From assembly GCF_037975245.1 (NCBI RefSeq), contig NC_092566.1, forward strand, positions 5,392,001-5,456,000: a DNA stretch of 64,000 nt, in the 5' to 3' direction. The notes below the pieces were generated by a model that was given only the letters and a program-made list of their open reading frames with translations, was not told where the DNA came from and ran no database searches. A program made the position numbers and the translations under genes. This DNA comes from Apostichopus japonicus. Taxonomy: Eukaryota > Echinodermata > Holothuroidea > Aspidochirotida > Stichopodidae. Positions 13,201 to 28,200 of the stretch are shown here, piece after piece (the first letter of the stretch is position 1; every line of letters begins with the position of its first letter).

Positions 13201-16200
13201 CAGGCCAAATACCTGTGAATTATTCTCACATGGTACATAGCAGTTCTGTATTACAGTACTTCAATTAACAGCCTGAGTAGTGCTCAATAGGTTCCATTAA
13301 TTTCTATCACAATGTAAGCAGGGTAATAACCATGGAATGTCAAAAGGGCCAAAAGTGATTACAAGATCAAAGAATATGACGAAGATAATATAGAGGTAGG
13401 CAATGATAATACAAAAGTACACAATAAGTGTAAATATACACAACAGTAGTATATATGTGATTTACTGTGTCCATTTACTGTATGGCATCATTGTGCAGAG
13501 AATATCATTGTACAAGCAAGGCCACAGCCACGTAGCACACCAATATTTCAGACTCTTCCCAAGTGGCCTAAACCTTTAATAACACAAATGATATTCTTGT
13601 ACCACACTAATGTAGTTAAAATGATGCAATGTATCTATAATGCACCATTGCTTTTGACCTATGCACCCTTACCCATACGAAACTTTCTCAAAATGGAGAG
13701 CTAGGATATCCCTCCCATCACATTCCTCCCCAGGATGGACATATCGAAAGAACGTCCTTGGTATTACAAATATTCTGTCAAGAATCTCTATATTTGTAAG
13801 TTTAACAAAGCAAAACATTGTACCTTCATTGAAGCTACAGTAATATCAAACAAATACATTATTAGTACATCAAGAACATGATAATAAATTTGATCAATTG
13901 AGCAAACAGCATTTGTAATGTTAGCTGATCTAATTACCCAGACCTAGCAAATAAAAAACACAATTAATATTGTCATAATACAGGATATAATGCATCTGGT
14001 TATCAAATAACAAAATGCTATTCAAAAGTCGGTGGAAATTGATAGATACTGTACAAGTGATAAGATGTGTACATCAGTTTTTGCAAACAGGAACTACAGT
14101 AGAGTGCTTTATCCGGACAAAATTAAAGAGCCACCAAGGCCTGCTACACCAAACTTGAAAACTTACAGTAACTATTCCCTGCAAATACCAATACATGACT
14201 GCAACTTTCAAATGTCCATATAATAACAGCAAAAATTGTTTAAATCTAACAATTTCACTTAATTCAAACTACAATACCACCAATTTTACTATGCAGTGTT
14301 GTGCACAAACGTGATTTAATTAAACTTAATTAAACTGCATCAAACATAAACCTGGCCCAACATTTGTGACATACATACCATAGAAAGAGCGACTAGTAAC
14401 ATGAATGCCAAATTTGAAACATGCTCAGAGCATTCCAACTTTATTATTAGAAATACAACCATTTCATTATCACAATCTGAACCTGTCCCCTGAAGTACTC
14501 TGTGTAAGTACTCTATGTAAGTACTTTATGATTGCTTCCGTTTGTTTTATACGTCAGAGGGTACACCAGACACTTCTGGCATTTCGTTTTAACGTGGCAG
14601 CTCTGTCTTTTAACTTTTACCATTTTTCATTCTCCACTGTTCTCATGTTTCCACATAATATGCGCAAGTATACAGAGAACATTTCTTTATCATAATTTCT
14701 GACAGATGCTAAAAACTCCGATACGATCATGGTTGTGACTTGTGAGCAGAAATTAATTTAATGAGAAGAATCGCGGGAAGCCGTTACCAGACTTCAGCTC
14801 CACGACTTAAAAACTTCAAACACATAATTACATCATAAGCTATAAGAATATTTAATCCCACAGAATTTGTGCAATTTCAGATTCTATTTCAAACATTAGC
14901 GGGAGAAGATGAAAAGATACAGAGTGGAAGTTTGTAACACATAATGGCCAAAGTTAATTCTACAGTTAAATAAATGAACTTAAAAGAACATACCAATACT
15001 TGTTGCTAATTCGAGACCCAATGTAGATTATTTATGGATAATTGGGGACTGGCAAATCAAGGAGAGAATTCATGGACCCTTCCCACCCCTCCCCCCCCCC
15101 ACCACCCAAAAACAAAATCTTGACCAGAAAATTGTCTTTTAGCTGCTCATTTGATCCACTAATGATGCCTTCTCCATAGTACAGTATCTTTTCATCAACA
15201 TGTTAGATTGCAGCAAATGAACAAAGTTCTACTGTATGTAAAGTATTGATCCATTAAAATTCCATATGATCCACTTAAATGATCAACTCTCCCTAGTACA
15301 GTAACTTTACATCAACATGCTAGAAACGAACAACGATGTTAAGTATTGATCCAGTATAATTCCAAATGATCCACTAATGATCCCCCCTCCCTAGCACAAT
15401 ATCTTTTCATAAACACACTAGAATGTAGCATATGAACAACTATGTTTAGTATTGATCCAGTATAATTCCATTAGATCCACTAATGATCCCCTCTCCCTCG
15501 TACAGTAGCACTTCATCAACATGTGCTAGATTGAAGCAATTTAACCAAATATATATCAAGACCTATTATACATGATTTTTATCTCATTTTCCACTCTCAG
15601 TCTTATGTTTTACAGTATACCATACAGTGGTAGGTAAATGAATCTTCTAACATCCAATCGCTCACCGCAATTAAGACAACCATTCCTTAATTTGAAGATG
15701 GCTGGTGCATGTTCAAGATACATACAAAACTATCTGACTCAAAATCAATTTCTCTGCGATAATGGCCTCATTTCTATATTACTTCATTGCTTGCTCTGCC
15801 TGATAAAACCGACCGTCAAAACAGAACATTTATTAATTATGTTGATGGATTCCACTTAAACATAGCTAGAGAATGCTGCTAGCTCCGTTAAACGTGCTCC
15901 GAGAGGCGTGATATTTTAGAAGACTCTCCGGTTATGAATTTTGATGATTTATGTTGAGGTTGTACCCTACAGTACAGTATCTGTTCTACTCGAGCTGACT
16001 CCTCTCGTTTTTCTGTTTAATTTTAAACAAAAGTTCTCCACCAAAATGCCATCAATGTTTAAGTGATATTGTAAATTTATTTAGAGCATCTGCTTCCACA
16101 AACCAGATAGTGGTCTTTAATGGGGGAGAGATGCAGGGTTTTTAAATCGCCTTCCATACATCAAGTTTTGACAGTTTAATGCATTTTGGGTTTGATGTGT

Positions 16201-19200
16201 CACAGTGAATCAGTGTAGAGTACAACGTGTATATATATACAAACACACTGTTGGGTAAAGCATGCATGCAACCAAAGGCACTGGAGGGTAGAAAACTTGA
16301 AATTAAAAAAGAAAAAAAAAAGAAGAAAAAAAAAAGGATACCACTGGAAACAAACCTGAAAAAAAATTCCTATTCAATACCCCGTCCAGTACCTCACCCT
16401 CTTTACTCCCCTCTCCTGTACCCCAACCCTTAAGCACGCAAAGCTGTCAATCCCTAGACTACAAATCCTTATTCGGTTAGTAATGATAACGACCACGAAT
16501 ACTCTATGGCTACAAAATTAAAATTGATTTTGGTTGGAGAGTCATGTTTTGATGAGGTGTTGAACAAAATCATGAAATTATCACAATGATTGTAACTGAT
16601 TATTTTTCTTCCTCTGTGAACCTTCCATACAATCATATGTAGCACCCCTTTCTATCCTTGCATATAATCAATATTCAACTACACTACCTCTCGAAAGACA
16701 CGGAAAAGTGTCACAAAAATCTCTGTGATATTTGGTTTTTTATTTCATCTTTTTTTTATACCCTGTTGTAAGTTGATGATTAAGAATTCTCTTGCAGCCA
16801 TTTCCCTGATCAATAAGGAAACTAAAGGGAACCCGGCAAACCGTCACAACTGAACTATATATGAAGCTGATTGTTTGCTATGAAAATATTTTGTCAGGAT
16901 GTCAGGACCCTTGGAAAAGCTGACAATCCTGAGAGTTATCCAGGGAGATATTGGGAAATGAAGAACAGACATATCTACAAGCTATATCAGGACTATACCA
17001 CTTGCTATTGAATAACACCCTTCCAAATATGAAAGGCTAGTTTCACTTTTGCTAAGGATAGGAAGTTCAGCTTATTTTTAATAGCAGGATACAAAAGGGG
17101 ATAGATCTATCATCGTCGATGAATACCCAACATGAAGAGGAGGCGGTGTATGAATGGGTTTTATTCACTTAAACAGACTGAAGGAATGATTACTTCAGAC
17201 CTCAGGGAGAAGAAGCTCAAAAGGATTCTTTAAAAGATGTATATAAAAGAAGAAATGAATTGAAGAGTTGACAAGGACATATTTTTCTGTTTCACTTCTC
17301 TGCTGTCATTTTTCTCACACATGAGACCTCTGTACCATCCACACGAAAACAACTATGTTCACATGGTACATATTCTGTAAGAGACTGAAACTCGTTAATT
17401 TCTTTATCAGCTTTCATTGAGCAGAAAGGGAGCTCTCTAATGCAATGCAGTTATGACTACAGAACTAAGATCAAGCACTCCCTTCATGTTCTGGCTGATG
17501 GTTTCTCTGTTTTCTCCAAATTAATTGATGAATAACTCAATCCTTTCAACTCATGCCGACCCTGGTGATTTTTTTTTTGGAAACTGGGACTGTCTGTCTG
17601 CGCCACAAATCGTATGCATGTATTAATGTTAATTTTTTCAGAATTGAACTCCTGTGGATGAACTCCTTTAAGACTACAGATTTGGAGATTATAAATCCTC
17701 AAAACCAAATGGATTGGCATAATACTAATAATAAATTGCACAATTTTAGGTCTGTCAAAATGCACAAAATAAATAACATGAAGTCCCCATTACTTGTCTG
17801 GTTTGGTTATTTTGTACAAACAGTGATACTTACCTGTCTCTCCTTAACATATCTAGAGTATGCACTCTAATCCAATTAACACACTGCACCAGAGTAGCTA
17901 AAACAACTGATAAATACCTAACCTATGAATATTAATAGTTTAATATTCATGACCGTCTCATATTTTCCATATTTCGTCACTTGTAGACACTACCTCTACC
18001 AGAACAGACAAGCTTATAGACACAAAGAGAGGTAACATTTTCACACTGCCTTCACACTGCCTTCACACTGCCTTCACGCTGATCAACTTCCATGTCACGC
18101 TCACAGACTCTCCCTTTGTGAATCTATCAACTTCTTTAGTCGGGCTGCTATGATGTTTGATATTATTCGAACCGATCTAGCAGGCTTTCTGTGTGGTTAG
18201 TGTACTTTTACTTGATTGTACCATCTTTTGAATAGATCTATCATCCCTTTCAAGCTAAGTACTATATATCAAAGATGTCCAAAATTTCCCAACGAACTGT
18301 TTTGAAATTCATAGCTAATTAAATGATTAATTGAGTTGACAAGCACAGCAACGCTGGGGGTTCTGGTGTTTGTTCATAAATAGTAATGGCTCCCTCTCTC
18401 TTTAATTTCTTTGTATTAAGCCAAAAATACTGTGATGAAACTAGATGAATCATATATAATACAAGAAATACTGGAGGTAGAAGTTTGATTTTTTTTGGAA
18501 GTAACATGTTAATAAAAAGGCCAGTCTTCAGCCGGGGGAAGGGGGGGGGACTCTTTCATTTGATCAGCAAGTTCAACCAAGCTACAGAATATTATTCAAC
18601 CTAATATTACAAGATCTTTTCATTATTATGATAATTATTATTATGATGATGAGCTAGTTACCTGCAAAGACTTACAGTAAGATTTAATTCTGTACACCAT
18701 TTTGTCACCAAAACACTTTTTTCTTTCTTTCTATAGTTAGCATTAATCACATCTAAAGAGGAAATAACACAACTTTAAACATGTCCGGTTTCTCCTGAGC
18801 CATTAAATCAAAGTGAAACTTTGCCGAGCTCAGGCAAATGTAAAGCAATAAAACACTTATCAACTCAAAAGGGATTTAGTCATTAAACACTTATCGACTC
18901 AAAAGGCTCCTGAAACAGTCTCATTAGCAGTGAACAAGAAATTCTTAGGATTTCAGCCAGCAATTTTATCTCGGTGGCTATGAAAACAAAACCAGGAAAA
19001 AATCGACACGGATGTTATTCACCATACCGGGAACTTATAAGAAACAGTTTTCATATACACTTTAGTACAGGATGCCATACACTAGAATCTAATGAAAGTC
19101 TAAAGCACTTTACTCTCTTTGCATAAGTTGCACTCCATCTCTTAATGTGAAATGGCTGCCCAGATCGTTCCTGAAATATGACATCCTGACTACGTGCGGG

Positions 19201-22200
19201 GTTGCACTGCAAGCGTTTCATTTCCTCATTTCTCAAAAAAAGAAAGAAGAAGGGTTCATCATCCTCCTTGGGATACAGCGAGTGTAAAAAGATAGATTTT
19301 CAATTTCAAACAGCAAAATCTTAGTGTGTTTAGAGGGATATTCTGGCAGCTGGAGTCAATTGCTTCGTAACAATGGTTGTAATTTTCTGCATCTCTGTAC
19401 GTTCACAAACTCCATTCTCATAGCTTTTGGTTTGGTGAAGATATGAATTTTTCAAATTTGGTGGTAATTTTTGTGAATGCTTATGGCGGGAGCATAGTTA
19501 ATGATGTCATCACCGCAATTAAGGTGAATAAATTCTTGTTTTTCTTGATCATATTTCACTCACTTGTTCACAGAGGAAAATAATATTTAAATGAAAAGGT
19601 GCATTTCGAAGGAATTCCAAATACAAGAATCTTCACAGCTAGGCAGACATTCCAAATGTATCAAGGTTGGGAGGATAAAATCAACAAGAAAATTACAATA
19701 GAAAAGTAACCAAAAGAACAATCGCCATTATGGCATCACAGAACCCTTACTGCGATCCACTCATGGGATCGAATCAAGGGTAACTAGCCAATTAAATATT
19801 ATAAAACTTACTGGTTTATATATTTCCCAATACGAAAAACATGTGAGAGACTTTGGATGGTAGAATAAGAAGGAGGTCACTGACCGGACTGACCGGTCAC
19901 TGAGGGTGCACAGTGTTAAAAGATTACCAGGGCATACTAGACACGGTAGAATGCGGTGCTAAGGTTGTGGGGAGACAGGTAAGCGGGGAATGAAGTTAAT
20001 GAGGTTGTATCCAATGGACCATATTTTGGGTTAGGGACAACATATCTAGAGATGTGGATTTTCAACTTAATATAGAGCGGAATGTTCGTCTTTTCCACTC
20101 TTTGCCACACTCTCTGCCCTTTAAAAGTTGATGCCCCCCCTTCCCTACCTCTATTTGTCAATAATTTGTGACTTGGCCGACCGCGACGCAACTCAAAAAG
20201 TCTCACCTGAATAAATTTGGTCCAAATACAATGGACAGTGACCTTGAGTTCATCTTGTTGTCCTTCTCACTGTCAGTGACTTGGACCAGAAAACGACAGA
20301 GGTATTTAAGTACTAAGTAATTCTCTTCTGGAAGCTGGGTAAGCAGATTCTTCAGCTGTGGAAGGTAATCTGGCGAGTCTGACTGATGCATAAAATCTGT
20401 CAAATTGAAAAGAAAGAAAAAATTGTACTGTCGGAAAAATTATGCTGTGGAAACCATAGGCGAACTTTTAACCTGGAATTGGTGTTCGAAAAAGACTTGG
20501 GAAAATGGCAATCGAGGTATAAGGGTAGTAGTAGAGAAAATTGGAACCAAAAGGGATAAAAAAAGAGGCTTGGATGGGTTACCATAGAGACCTTCCCAAC
20601 CTCATATCTGTGGACCTATCAAAGTAGTTTAGCATACTACATGGTTGCTTTTTTCTATTTTATACCTTTAGCAGTACTATTGTCAAACAGACAAAAAATC
20701 CCCAGTCACCGATAAAAAATTCAACTACAGTATCTTACTTTTCTCCCTTCTTCTTCATTACAAAGAAAACTCACATCAATCATTTGATCAATTTAGAACA
20801 ATCTAATTGCACCATAACTTATATTGCACCGAATATATAATATCAACTGAGAGAATCGATCACACCGAGGAAAAATGAAACCTATGTAGTTAAACCTCAG
20901 TGAAGAAATTAGGTTTCTATTTCCCTTTCTGGCTTCTGACATTATTCTTCAATCTAAAGAAAGCTCGTGTGAAATTGGAGGAATGAAAAGTGAGAAGGTG
21001 GTTGCTAATCCAAGGTCTCTCTCTCCTTATTCGTGAAATATCAGATGGAGAAAATTCGATGTCACATCATTTACATCTTTAACCACTTATCACAGCAGGA
21101 AGTACTTAGTCAGGCAACCCACTTGAAAGTATATCAATAAAAAATGAATAAATACATACACTCATGTAAATAAGTATAAATATATATATAAATGCAAAAT
21201 TAACAAAATAAACAACTATCAAAATAAAATACTGTAGGCGGTGTACAACATATAAGTCACTTTATGCATAACTCCATCTTCTGACCAGAACTAGGGTAGG
21301 TGAATTTGCCATTGGAATCAGTATTCACCAAACTATAGAGTGAAGTGACATGTTAATTCTACAGTTTCTGTACGAATTTGTAGGCAGTTTTTTTCCCTTC
21401 TTATTTTCAATTTAATCCATGAAAAAAAAAACAATTCTGGAGACAAAAATCCTCAGCTCCATATATATTCAAAATATATTTTTTAACTTGTGACATTCCT
21501 GCTTGGCAAAGAAATTTACCTCCAAGATCCGTACAGTATATAAATTATGCGCTGAGTTGCTTTCGTAATAAGAAAACAAAACAAGCTGAAATCAATCTTT
21601 TCGCTAATAGCATCTAATTGCTTCAGCCTACTTATTCAGAGCTTGGCTAAACTTTCACAAAATGTGAAATAAGATCTACTATACTTTCATCAATATTATT
21701 GTTGAACACTGAGCATCTTGCACTGGGAAATTAAATTCATTATCCAACTAATTAACACTCGACAAGAAATTGTCTGTCTGCTTGAGTCTACCGCTCATTA
21801 AAAAGTAAATACAACAAGGAAACTTGTCTTTGTCTAAGTAGCCGCAAGCTGAATATTTTATTTTCTGTATTAAGATTTTGTTAAAGCCACATTCTAGTGA
21901 ATCACAGGAGCTAGTTTCATTAGCATCTAGTGTGAGATATTATACCTCACATTCACTCCAAATCACTTTATAAAGTGAAGATAAAATTTATAATCCAAAT
22001 CCATTGAATATACCAGGGAGATAACATCAGTATACACAGAGCTGTGTGTGTGTATCCTGGGAGTACTTGCTAAGTTGCGCACGACTGGTAAAGCTACTGT
22101 ACTTTAGTATCTAATGGAAGAATAAACTAGGATAATTGGTTGCCGTTCCGAACGAATTCCGTATAAATTAATCCAGACGAAAAACGTACGATGCTGGCAT

Positions 22201-25200
22201 TGGATGGTAGAATAAGGGACGGCATTGACCGTAGGATTACCAGAGGGGTGGTCATAGAGGGTGCTCAGTGTTAAATGGTTACCAGTTCATTCTAGGTACA
22301 GTAGTATGAGAGTGCTAAGGTGAATTTAACCGATAACATTTTTGCAGGAAAACTTGCTCTTTATCTGACAGAGAAAGAGTATACCCTCAGACTATCATAG
22401 AGAGAACTAAAAATGGTCACCATTGGTTACATATTTTATGCCTCTTTCTTGCCACCTGTCAAAAAACCTTGCTAACCAGCCATAAAACTTGTACAGTACA
22501 GCAGTAAATAAGCAGTACCTAGCAGTCGTTTACCTGGTAAATTACCTCATTTAGGCGTCAGTAGTTGTGCCCTTCCCAGCTACACTGGCTCTTTAATAGT
22601 CAGTCAATGAAGGCCCTTCCCTACTACACTGGCTCTAAATCAGGCAATGAAGGCCCTTCCCTACTACACTGGCTCTATAGTCAATCAATGAAGGGTCCAG
22701 TTTCATTTTGGTTACCATTTGTAATTTCTCTCCATTCACTTTAGCAGTTTTTCTTTAGCAAATGTGATGTTTGTGAATAAATTCTATCATATATTTGCAT
22801 AAACCCATTAAAAGATCACATGGCATTTGCTCACAAACTAAAAACAACATTTTTATACCTAAAATGCTCATCAAAGGTTTGTTTAAAATGCAAAAAACAT
22901 TGGCAAAGATGTAATTTCATATGTGATATTCACTTTCAATTTCTGCATTGACTTACAGTAAGTACTGAATGTCAGTCTGGATTCCAAGGTATAAAATTTT
23001 GCTTTTTGCAACCATTTGTCTGATGTGCATCATTGACAATCATATTTTGTCCACTAAAAAGGCTAAAAGATGGATCAGCAAAACTCTCTTCCTGTGTTGT
23101 CAACTTTGTCATGATGCTCCATGAGCAAATGAGACACTTTTCCTCCAGACATCACTTTCCACTCATTTGGTAACCCTTTTCCCACAACTGCCAATGTTAA
23201 TTATCGACAGGAAAGGCTGTAATATCACTTAAATTACGTACGTGTGGTTTGCTGTCACCTTGGAGGAGAACAACAGTTGCATCAGGTTCTGCATTAAGCC
23301 TAACCACAGTTAATCTGCAACACTCATTATCCTTTTACTGTATGTAAGCACTTGCCTAAGTACTGTTGAAAGGTGCAAAGACTGTCCTTCCACTATATAG
23401 ATGGGGATGCAATTCACAAAAATGCTAAAAAGTATCCAGGAAAAAGGCCATTAAAACAGGAAAAAGGCAGACACCAAAACCTGCCCAAAAGACCCTCAAT
23501 TTGAAAAGGATTATACTTAATGGGCCGTGCAAGGATGATGATTCAAATTATGGGCACGAAGCATTAACAAGAGCCCAAGGGCACTGTGGTTCCTTGCTTG
23601 GGGTATATATATGACAATACACATAATGTTATGAAGCAAGATTGGGCTGAAAAAGTCCAAGTAATTGTGGTCCTACATGTTCCCATAAAGTAACCAACAC
23701 TACAGCCAACACTTTTGTGATCACAAAATGTGATCGGATTTTTTTATCAAATGGCACTTTTGAGATCTAAATATGGCGTCGAAAGTGTAAGAAATATAAG
23801 ACACCTACAAGCGTGTCAACAGATATGATAACAATGGTGACCTCAGATGACATGACCTTTAAGTTTCAAAATGTTCCACCACCCCATTCACAACTTGTCC
23901 CAAAATATCAACCATGTCACACCTTGGCATTGAGATTTAATTGCATTAAATGTCAAAAAATTAACTTTGAACTTGTATGTAACGTAAAACACAAAGGTCA
24001 CCCTGAGGTCAACATGTTGACATTTTTGATCGGTGAGACGTGAATATAGCATCAAAATATAAAAATTTCAAACATTTTTTCTTTGCCCATTTTCTCCCCC
24101 CATAATACTACTTTTTTAACATTAGCTGACCTTTGGTGACCTTGGATCACATGACCGTTAAGTTTGAAAATATTCCCCTATACCATTTGCAACTTGTCCA
24201 AAAAAATCAACCTTGTCACACCTTGGCACTGGGAGTTATTGCATTAAATGTCTGAAAATTAACTTTGACCTCAAATAACTTTGCACACGAAGGTCAAATG
24301 GGGGTCAACCCATTGACATTTATGATCAGAAGGTACCTTTAACATCTGAAAATAGCATCGAAACTGTAAAAATCCCCAAAACACGAAAAGGTCACCAGAG
24401 GTCAAATTGAGGTCAAGGGTCACCCAGATGCGGGTCGGCAATTGGATTACACTGAAGCAACTCCCAACCCTAACGGACAATTTGTTCTCAAGTTGTACCA
24501 AAAATACTAGTTTTTTATCATTAATTGACCTTTGGTGACCTTGTATCACATAACCGTTAAATTTGAAAATATTCCCCTATACCATTTGCAACTACTCCAA
24601 AAATATCAACCTTGTCACACCTTGGAACTGGGAGTTATTGCATTAAATGTCTGAAAATTAACTTTGACCTCATATAACTTCGCACACGAAGGTCACACGG
24701 GGGTCAACCAATTGACATTTATGATCAGAAGTTGCCTTTAACATCTGAAAATAGCATCGAAACTGTAAAAATCCACAAAACACTAAAAGGTCACCAGAGG
24801 TCAAATTGAGGTCAAGGGTCACCCAGATGCGGGTCGACAATTGGATTACATTGAAGCAACTCCCAACCCTAACGGACAATTTGTTCTCAAGTTATCGTAA
24901 AATTACTAGTTTTTTATCATTAATTGACCTTTGGTGACCTCGGATCACATGACCGTTAAGTTTGAAAATATTCCCCTATACCATTTGCAACTTGTCTCAA
25001 AATATCAACTGTGTAACACCTTGGCACTGGGAGTTATTACACTAAATGTCTGAAAATTAACTTTGACCTCATATAACTTAACGTACAAAGGTCACCTTGG
25101 GTCAACTTATTGACATTATTGATTGATGAGACCTAAATTAGAGCATCAAACTATAAAACTTCAAACATTTTTTTCTTTGCCCATTTTCTACCCCCAAAAT

Positions 25201-28200
25201 ACTAGTGTTTTGACATTAATTGACCTTTGGTGACCTCGGATCACATGACCGTTAAGTTTGAAAATATTCCCCTATACCATTTGCAACTTGTCCAAAAATA
25301 TCAACCATGTCACACCTTGGAACTGGGAGTTATTGCATTAAATGTCTGAAAATTAACTTTGACCTTGTATAACTTTGCACACGAAGGTCACACGGGTGTC
25401 AACCAATTGACATTTTTGATCGGAAGGTACCTTTGATATCCAAATCTAGCATCAAAACCAAGCATTTTCTTTTTTGCTCGTTTCCTCACAAAATAAGCAC
25501 ATTTTTTCTAATGTGACCTTTGACCTTTTGACCTTGGTTTCAGATGTAGTTTAATCTCCTGATTCCAAAAAACAAAACGAAAAGTCTGTACAACCGTCCT
25601 AACTCCGACCGAAAAACTTTGACCTCATATAACTTCGCACATAAAGGTCACACAGGGTCAACCTATTGACATTTATGATCAGAAGGTACCTTTGACATCT
25701 GAAAATAGCATCGAAACTGTAAAAATCCCAAAAACACGAAAAGGTCACCAGAGGTCAAATTGAGGTCAAGGGTCACCAAGATGCGGGTCGACAATTGGAT
25801 GACATTGAGGCAACTCCCAACCCAAACAGACAATTCGTTCTCAAGTTATCGCAAAAATACTAGTTCTTTATCATTAATTGACCTTTGGTGACCTCGGATC
25901 ACATGACCGTTAAGTTTGAAAATGTTCCCCTAACCAGTTCACAACTTGTCCCAAAATATCAACCTTGTCGCACATTGGCACTGGGAGTTATTGCAGTTTT
26001 AATATTTTCGGTTTTTGGACCATAACTGACCTTTGGTGACCTTTGTGAGCACCAAAAACAATAGGGCACACCTTCTCCATATGGCGGATCTAAAGTCCAA
26101 GTTTGACCTCAATCCAACATTCCCTTATTGAGATAGAGCGTACCCAAGCGTCACAGACGCACACACACACACACATACACACACACACACACACACACGC
26201 CAACCTGACTGCATAGGTTCCTTTTGCTAAAGCAAGGAACCAAAAAACGTTACCAGTTCACTCTGGGCGAAGTAGAGTGAGAGTGTTGAGCTTGTGTGGA
26301 GGAGACAGGTTCGCAAGGAGCTAAGTTAATAATTTGCTGTCTAACTTCAGATTTCTGGCCAAGCTTTATATCAGTACCATACAACAGCTTAATCCTGTTT
26401 TAATGTACATAGTCAACAGAAGCCTGAGTTCTCAATATGCAACTTATGTATGTATGTATGTATATGTGATCTTCCCGCAAGCAGGAACTCGCGAAAGAAG
26501 CCATGGAGGCTTGTAGACTCGCAAGCTGACCGAAGCCAATCTCTCGGCACACATCCATTTAACGTCCATGTCAGGAAGTTGTTATTGAACAACACCCTTG
26601 CCAGACGACACACATTGCTGTCGGCGGGGAATCGAACCGGGGATCTCATGACTGGGAGACGCCGGCGTTAACCACTAGGCTATACACTCCGCGAGGCCAC
26701 TTATAGGCCATGCATGGACATGCCAACGAGCCTACTGTCCCCTTCCCATTGCTCATGGTGGTATTTACTGTACAGTTGTGTGGTTTTGATTCTACAGGTC
26801 CTTTTGCCATCACAAATGTGTCTCTTTAGCCCACAGAGAAAACTAACTGAGAACCACCAATCTACTGTACAGTAATTGTGCAAGGCTGAAAACTCCCCAA
26901 ACCCCAGGACTGATCCTCTACCCTCATGCATATAACTTCTAACCCTATTCTAGTCTCTCTGCTGAACATAATCACCAACTTACAACCCTTAACGACATAT
27001 TTTAATGTTCACACCTGAGCATAACTTTAGTTCCGAGCTATGGAAGGGCTGTACATTACTCTACCAGGTAATTCTGGATGCAAAAGCTTTGTGAAATCGT
27101 AGATAACTTCTGAATATCACTGCATTTTCGGAAGGAAGAGAAAGTGGGTGCCTGCGAGAAGGTGGGTCACAGAGAGTGCAGTACTGATAAAATGTTTACT
27201 TACTGTACAGTACAGTAATTTTATAGGATACGTAAAATGGACAGTGTGTTTGTCGAGTGGAGACAAGTAGGTCAGGGGTAGGAACAAAGTAAATAATGAG
27301 TGAGTCAACACATTTGATTAAAATTGTACAGTTTAATGATGACTGGTATAGATCTGTGAAATCATTGCAAACTTACTGCATATTTGGAAGGGAGAGGAAT
27401 TAGCTGGTTACGTGAAGGAGACTAACAGAGAGCGCAGTGTTAATAAAATATTGCCTACTGTACTTTGTGGGTAGGAAGAGTACATATATGTAGACTGAAC
27501 ATGGGTATAAAGTGATGAGCAAAATCAAAAATGGAATTGATTAAAATTCCAGATTTATCATAATTATTGTAGTTTGTAAGTCATTAATTAATATCATCTA
27601 ATTGAGTAATGACAGCTGCTATGTGGTATACTTTATACTGCTAATTTGTTCATAATAGAAATGAATAATATCATAATAAATATAATTTATTTGATTTATG
27701 TAGCGCTTTATACCAGCAATAGGTCTCAAAGTGCTTTACGGACATTATATAATTACCCCTGGTCAATGATAACCTGTCCCAGAAACAATCCCTCCAGGGA
27801 GCTACAATATACTGTACTGCACCCAATGACAAGTAACCTCACAGGTACTCATTTAACCCCTGGGTGAAGAGAGGCAATTGAGATAAAACATCTTGCCCAA
27901 AGACACAACATAATGAACTAGGCAGGAATCGAACCAGCAATCCTTGGGTCACAAGTCCGATGCCTTAGCCTATTGTCCACCATACTCTTACAGTATATGA
28001 TGGCAGTATCTGTGATTATCTCACATATCAGTATCATAAAAGCACAAACTATGTCTCTAACCATCAAGCAGAATAGGAGTCTAGGGGCCTGAACTGGTAA
28101 TGACCTTGAATATATCCCATCAGCAGCGTCATTTATGTTACTCGCACATTTCAATTAGTCTAGTGTGCACTGAACTTGCTTGAATTAATCTCTTCCTCTA

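Larger units (their letters stand above)
12994..20206 (-). other. FAM13-like intron 3
   Basis: About 7.2 kb. Contains the tandem array at 15.15-15.55 kb, a short (A/G) run at 16305-16335, a hairpin at 17925-17950, a possible reversed R1 relic at 17829-17862, an 11-bp tandem run (18044-18085) and an R1 copy (19855-20003). No exon recognised. Confidence 0.5.
23588..26241. repeat. Half-site-rich tandem array bounded by a 12-bp inverted repeat
   Basis: Repeats of roughly 400 bp containing TGACCTTTGGTGACCT, ATCACATGACCGTTAAGTTT and CCCCTATACCATTTGCAACT recur at about 24126, 24526, 24925, 25219 and 25879. The stretch starts with GGTTCCTTGCTT and ends with its reverse complement AAGCAAGGAACC, next to a CA microsatellite. 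Three units contain direct repeats of AGGTCA spaced by 4, 5 and 1 bases. No transposase ORF is visible, so it may be a nonautonomous element with an internal satellite. Confidence 0.75.

Noticed and set aside
17829-17862. Minus-strand match to the R1 end (GAGAGACAGGTAAGTATC)
   Set aside because: Only the last 20 or so bases resemble R1, so it is too short to count as a copy. Kept as a possible exception to the strand bias.
26620-26690. True tRNA gene
   Set aside because: The A and B boxes are good, but the sequence continues into the S1 SINE body and lacks a clean acceptor stem.
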